Source of the DNA: Paraburkholderia sp. BL25I1N1
Lineage (GTDB): Bacteria; Pseudomonadota; Gammaproteobacteria; Burkholderiales; Burkholderiaceae
Reading direction: 5' to 3'
DNA: 64,000 nucleotides
Assembly: GCF_003002025.1 (NCBI RefSeq)
Contig: NZ_PVZB01000021.1
Span: 1 to 64,000 of the forward strand
A model generated the notes under the pieces. It was not told where the DNA came from. It ran no database searches and saw only the letters and a list, made by a program, of their open reading frames with translations. A program made the translations under genes and the position numbers. The first letter of the stretch is position 1. The number at the start of each line of letters is the position of its first letter. This document shows, in pieces, positions 61,575 through 64,000 of this stretch.

Positions 61575-63941
61575 TCATTGACGCGCCGCTACGGTTGCGG
61601 CCCGCACCGCGCCGACCGCCTTGAGAATTTCCTCGCTGGTCGCGGGCGCGTTCAGCGGCGGATTGACCTTATGGCCGCCGACCGCCGACACCGCATCGCG
61701 CACGGCGAAGAACACCGAGAACGGCAGCAGAAGCGGCGGCTCGCCGGTTGCCTTCGAACGATGGATGCTGTCCTCCGCATTGCGGTTCTTGAAGAGGCGC
61801 ACACGGAAGTCGGGTGGCGTATCGTTGACGGTCGGAATCTTGTAGGTGGACGGCGCATGCGTCATCAGCTTGCCGCTCGCGTTCCACCACAATTCTTCGG
61901 TCGTGAGCCAACCCATGCCTTGAATGAACGCGCCTTCCACCTGGCCGACGTCGAGCGCCGGACTCAACGAAGCGCCCACGTCGTGCAATGCGTCCGCGCG
62001 CAGCACGCGCATTTCGCCGGTCAGCGTATCGATCACCACTTCAGACACGGCCGCGCCGTACGAGTAGTAGTAGAACGGCCGGCCTTGCAGCTTCGATTGA
62101 TCCCAGTAGAGCTTCGGCGTCGCGTAGAAACCGTCCGACCAGAGTTGAATACGCGCGATGTAAGCCTTCGCGATCAATTCTTCGAACGGCACGATTGCGT
62201 CGCCGACCACCACTCGGTCATGCATGAAACGCACTTCCGACGCGCTCACATTTCCCGCGCCGAAACGCTCGGCGGCAAATGCCGACAGACGCTCGCGCAA
62301 CTGACGCGCGGCGTCCTGCGCGGCCTTGCCGTTCAGATCGGAGCCTGTGGATGCCGCCGTCGCCGACGTGTTGGCGATCTTGCTGGTGTCGGTCGCCGTG
62401 ACGCGAATGCGGTTGAAGCCGATGCCCAGTTCATGCGCGACCACCTGCGCAACCTTCGTGTTCAAGCCCTGGCCCATTTCGGTGCCGCCGTGATTCACCA
62501 GCACCGAACCGTCGGTGTAGATGTGCACGAGCGCGCCGGCCTGGTTGAAGTGGGTCACGTTGAACGCGATGCCGAACTTGACCGGCGTCAGCGCCATGCC
62601 CTTCTTCAGGATTTCGTTGTTCGCGTTGAACTCGTTGATCGCCGCGCGCCGCGCGCGGTATTCGCTGGTCGCTTCGAGTTCGTCGATCAACTCGTGGATC
62701 ACGTTATCTTCGACGATCTGGCCGTACGGCGTCTGGTTGCGTTCGGTCTTGCCGTACAGATTGCGACGGCGCACGTCGAGCGAGTCTTCACCCACCGAGC
62801 GCGCGACGTTGTCCATGATGTATTCGATCGCGAACGCGCCTTGCGGACCGCCGAAGCCGCGGAACGCCGTATTCGACTGCGTGTTGGTCTTGCCGCAGAA
62901 GCCGTCGATCGTCACGTCGGAGAGCCAGTACGCGTTGTCGAAGTGGCACAGCGCGCGCGTCATCACCGGACCGGACAGGTCGGCGGAAAACCCGCAGCGC
63001 GAGGTCATGTCGACCGTCACGCCGTCGATCACACCCTGGTCGTCGTAGCCGACTTCATACGTGTAGTGGAAGTCGTGACGTTTACCCGTGACCATCATGT
63101 CGTCGTCGCGGTCCGGACGCAGTTTCACCGGGCACAGCAGCTTCCATGCGGCGAGCGCGGCGCAGCACGCGAACAGACCCGATTGCGATTCCTTGCCGCC
63201 GAAGCCGCCGCCCATGCGGCGGCATTCGATCAGCACGTTGTGAGACGCTACGCCCAATGCGTGCGCGACCATGTGCTGCATTTCGGTCGGGTGCTGCGTC
63301 GAACAGTAGACGTGCATGCCGTCGTCGTCCTTGGGCACCGCGTACGAAATCTGGCCTTCCAGATAGAACTGCTCCTGTCCGCCGAGCAGCATTTCACCGG
63401 CTTCGCGACGCGCGGCGCGAGCGATCTTCGTGTCCGCTTCACCGCGCGCGAGTTTCATCGGCGGCAGGACGTGCTGGTTCGCGGCGCGCGCCTGTTGCGC
63501 GGTGAGAATCGCGGGCAGTTCCTCGTAGACGATTTCGGCGCGGCGCGCGGCGAGACGCGCGGTGTCATGCGACGTCGCGACCACGATAAAGATCGGCTGG
63601 CCGATGTATTGCACGAGGCCATCGGCGAGAATCGGATCGTCGCCGTGGATGATCGGGCCGACGTCGTTGACGCCCGGAATATCGTCGGCGGTAAAGATCG
63701 CGACCACGCCCGGCGTGGCGCGCACCTTGTCGAGCGAGATCGAGACGATCTTCGCATGCGCTTTCGACGACAAACCGAGCGCGGCGTGCAGCGTACCGGC
63801 GAGCGTCGGAATGTCGTCGGTGTAGGTCGCGCGGCCGCTCACGTGCAGATGCGCGGACTCGTGCGGACGCGAGACGTGGACCTGGGTGAAGTCGTCGAGC
63901 TCCTTGAGGTCTTTCAGGAACGGTTCGGCTTGCTGATTCAT
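61575..63941 (-). CDS. xdhB: Xanthine dehydrogenase, molybdopterin-binding subunit
   Basis: A 788-residue large subunit that oxidises hypoxanthine and xanthine to urate. Molybdopterin-binding motifs are present: MGGGFGGKESQSGL (about residues 245-258), FRGFGGPQGAFAIEYIMD, HGGTEMGQGLNTKVAQV, and SATAASTGSDLNGKA. Near the C-terminus TGEPPLLLPFSVFFAVRDAV contains the catalytic Glu. GGAG lies eight bases before the ATG. The upstream gene must be xdhA, of which only the last codons lie in the window; xdhC follows. Confidence 0.95.
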   Translation of the reverse strand: MNQQAEPFLKDLKELDDFTQVHVSRPHESAHLHVSGRATYTDDIPTLAGTLHAALGLSSKAHAKIVSISLDKVRATPGVVAIFTADDIPGVNDVGPIIHGDDPILADGLVQYIGQPIFIVVATSHDTARLAARRAEIVYEELPAILTAQQARAANQHVLPPMKLARGEADTKIARAARREAGEMLLGGQEQFYLEGQISYAVPKDDDGMHVYCSTQHPTEMQHMVAHALGVASHNVLIECRRMGGGFGGKESQSGLFACCAALAAWKLLCPVKLRPDRDDDMMVTGKRHDFHYTYEVGYDDQGVIDGVTVDMTSRCGFSADLSGPVMTRALCHFDNAYWLSDVTIDGFCGKTNTQSNTAFRGFGGPQGAFAIEYIMDNVARSVGEDSLDVRRRNLYGKTERNQTPYGQIVEDNVIHELIDELEATSEYRARRAAINEFNANNEILKKGMALTPVKFGIAFNVTHFNQAGALVHIYTDGSVLVNHGGTEMGQGLNTKVAQVVAHELGIGFNRIRVTATDTSKIANTSATAASTGSDLNGKAAQDAARQLRERLSAFAAERFGAGNVSASEVRFMHDRVVVGDAIVPFEELIAKAYIARIQLWSDGFYATPKLYWDQSKLQGRPFYYYSYGAAVSEVVIDTLTGEMRVLRADALHDVGASLSPALDVGQVEGAFIQGMGWLTTEELWWNASGKLMTHAPSTYKIPTVNDTPPDFRVRLFKNRNAEDSIHRSKATGEPPLLLPFSVFFAVRDAVSAVGGHKVNPPLNAPATSEEILKAVGAVRAATVAARQ

Positions 63942-63974
63942 TGTGTGTGTTCTCCGTATCCGTTGGGCTTCGGC

Positions 63975-64000
63975 TTAGACGCCTGCGGGCGCGCACGCCG
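63975..64000 (-). CDS. xdhA: Probable 3' end of xdhA (FAD/iron-sulfur subunit)
   Basis: Eight codons and a TAA stop on the minus strand directly upstream of xdhB, ending APAGV. Identity is inferred only from the conserved xdhA-xdhB-xdhC order. Confidence 0.45.

Noticed and set aside
1..64000. CRISPR arrays, tRNA, rRNA and insertion sequences
   Set aside because: No direct-repeat arrays, cloverleaf-type sequences, rRNA stretches or transposase-like proteins were recognised by reading.

Overview
The window is a GC-rich chromosomal segment of a betaproteobacterium, most likely Paraburkholderia or a close Burkholderiaceae relative. The reasons are overall codon and GC bias, a cepacian-like set of exopolysaccharide (EPS) genes, many LysR/TetR/MarR-type regulators, and conserved small Burkholderia-type hypothetical proteins. 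No rRNA, tRNA, insertion sequence, prophage or CRISPR array was recognised. Genus assignment is inference.

Layout. Bases 1-6640 hold export systems: the start of an EmrA/MdtN-type membrane fusion protein with its YtcA lipoprotein partner (minus strand), then a CecR-like TetR regulator divergent from a complete trans-envelope drug exporter (HlyD lipoprotein, ABC ATPase, ABC-2 permease, NodT outer-membrane channel) that ends in a strong terminator. Bases 6640-10221 form an anion-transport locus: an HPP-family membrane protein with CBS domains, a MarR regulator and a CBS-containing ClC chloride channel. Two near-identical operator/-10 elements suggest one regulator controls both transcription units.

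Bases 10630-46800 are a large EPS locus. Its core (24143-36511, minus strand) carries a GlxA/AraC-type regulator, ManC/PMI, a WcaJ-type priming transferase, Wza, Wzc, Gmd, Fcl and two glycosyltransferases. The left arm (10630-24111) has four more carbohydrate-assembly genes (three glycosyltransferases and a Wzx-type flippase), a Wzy-type polymerase, an OafA-type acyltransferase, a WcaF-type acetyltransferase, a GMC oxidoreductase, and three hypothetical envelope proteins. The right arm (37314-46798) looks like a polymer-remodelling module: two paralogous GH39/PslG-like hydrolases (one with a small Cys-rich domain, one lipoprotein), a GDP-mannose mannosyl hydrolase, a PIG-L-type deacetylase fused to lectin-like and repeat regions, a further glycosyltransferase and a 49-residue membrane protein. 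A priming transferase plus six glycosyltransferases would fit a repeat of up to about seven sugars containing fucose and mannose, decorated with acyl groups; this is inference.

Bases 47056-64000 are mostly ordinary metabolism and transport: two small conserved proteins, an MFS - CoA-transferase - HMG-CoA-lyase operon with a LysR regulator, LysE, EamA and TauE/SafE transporters, a BON-domain protein, a membrane-anchored TAXI binding protein, a DsbA-like isomerase, a second LysR regulator, and xanthine dehydrogenase genes in which xdhC lacks its usual N-terminal domain.

Start codons were chosen from ribosome-binding sites, signal peptides and family lengths, and several differ from the longest reading frame. 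All functions are predictions from sequence motifs; no database search was possible.
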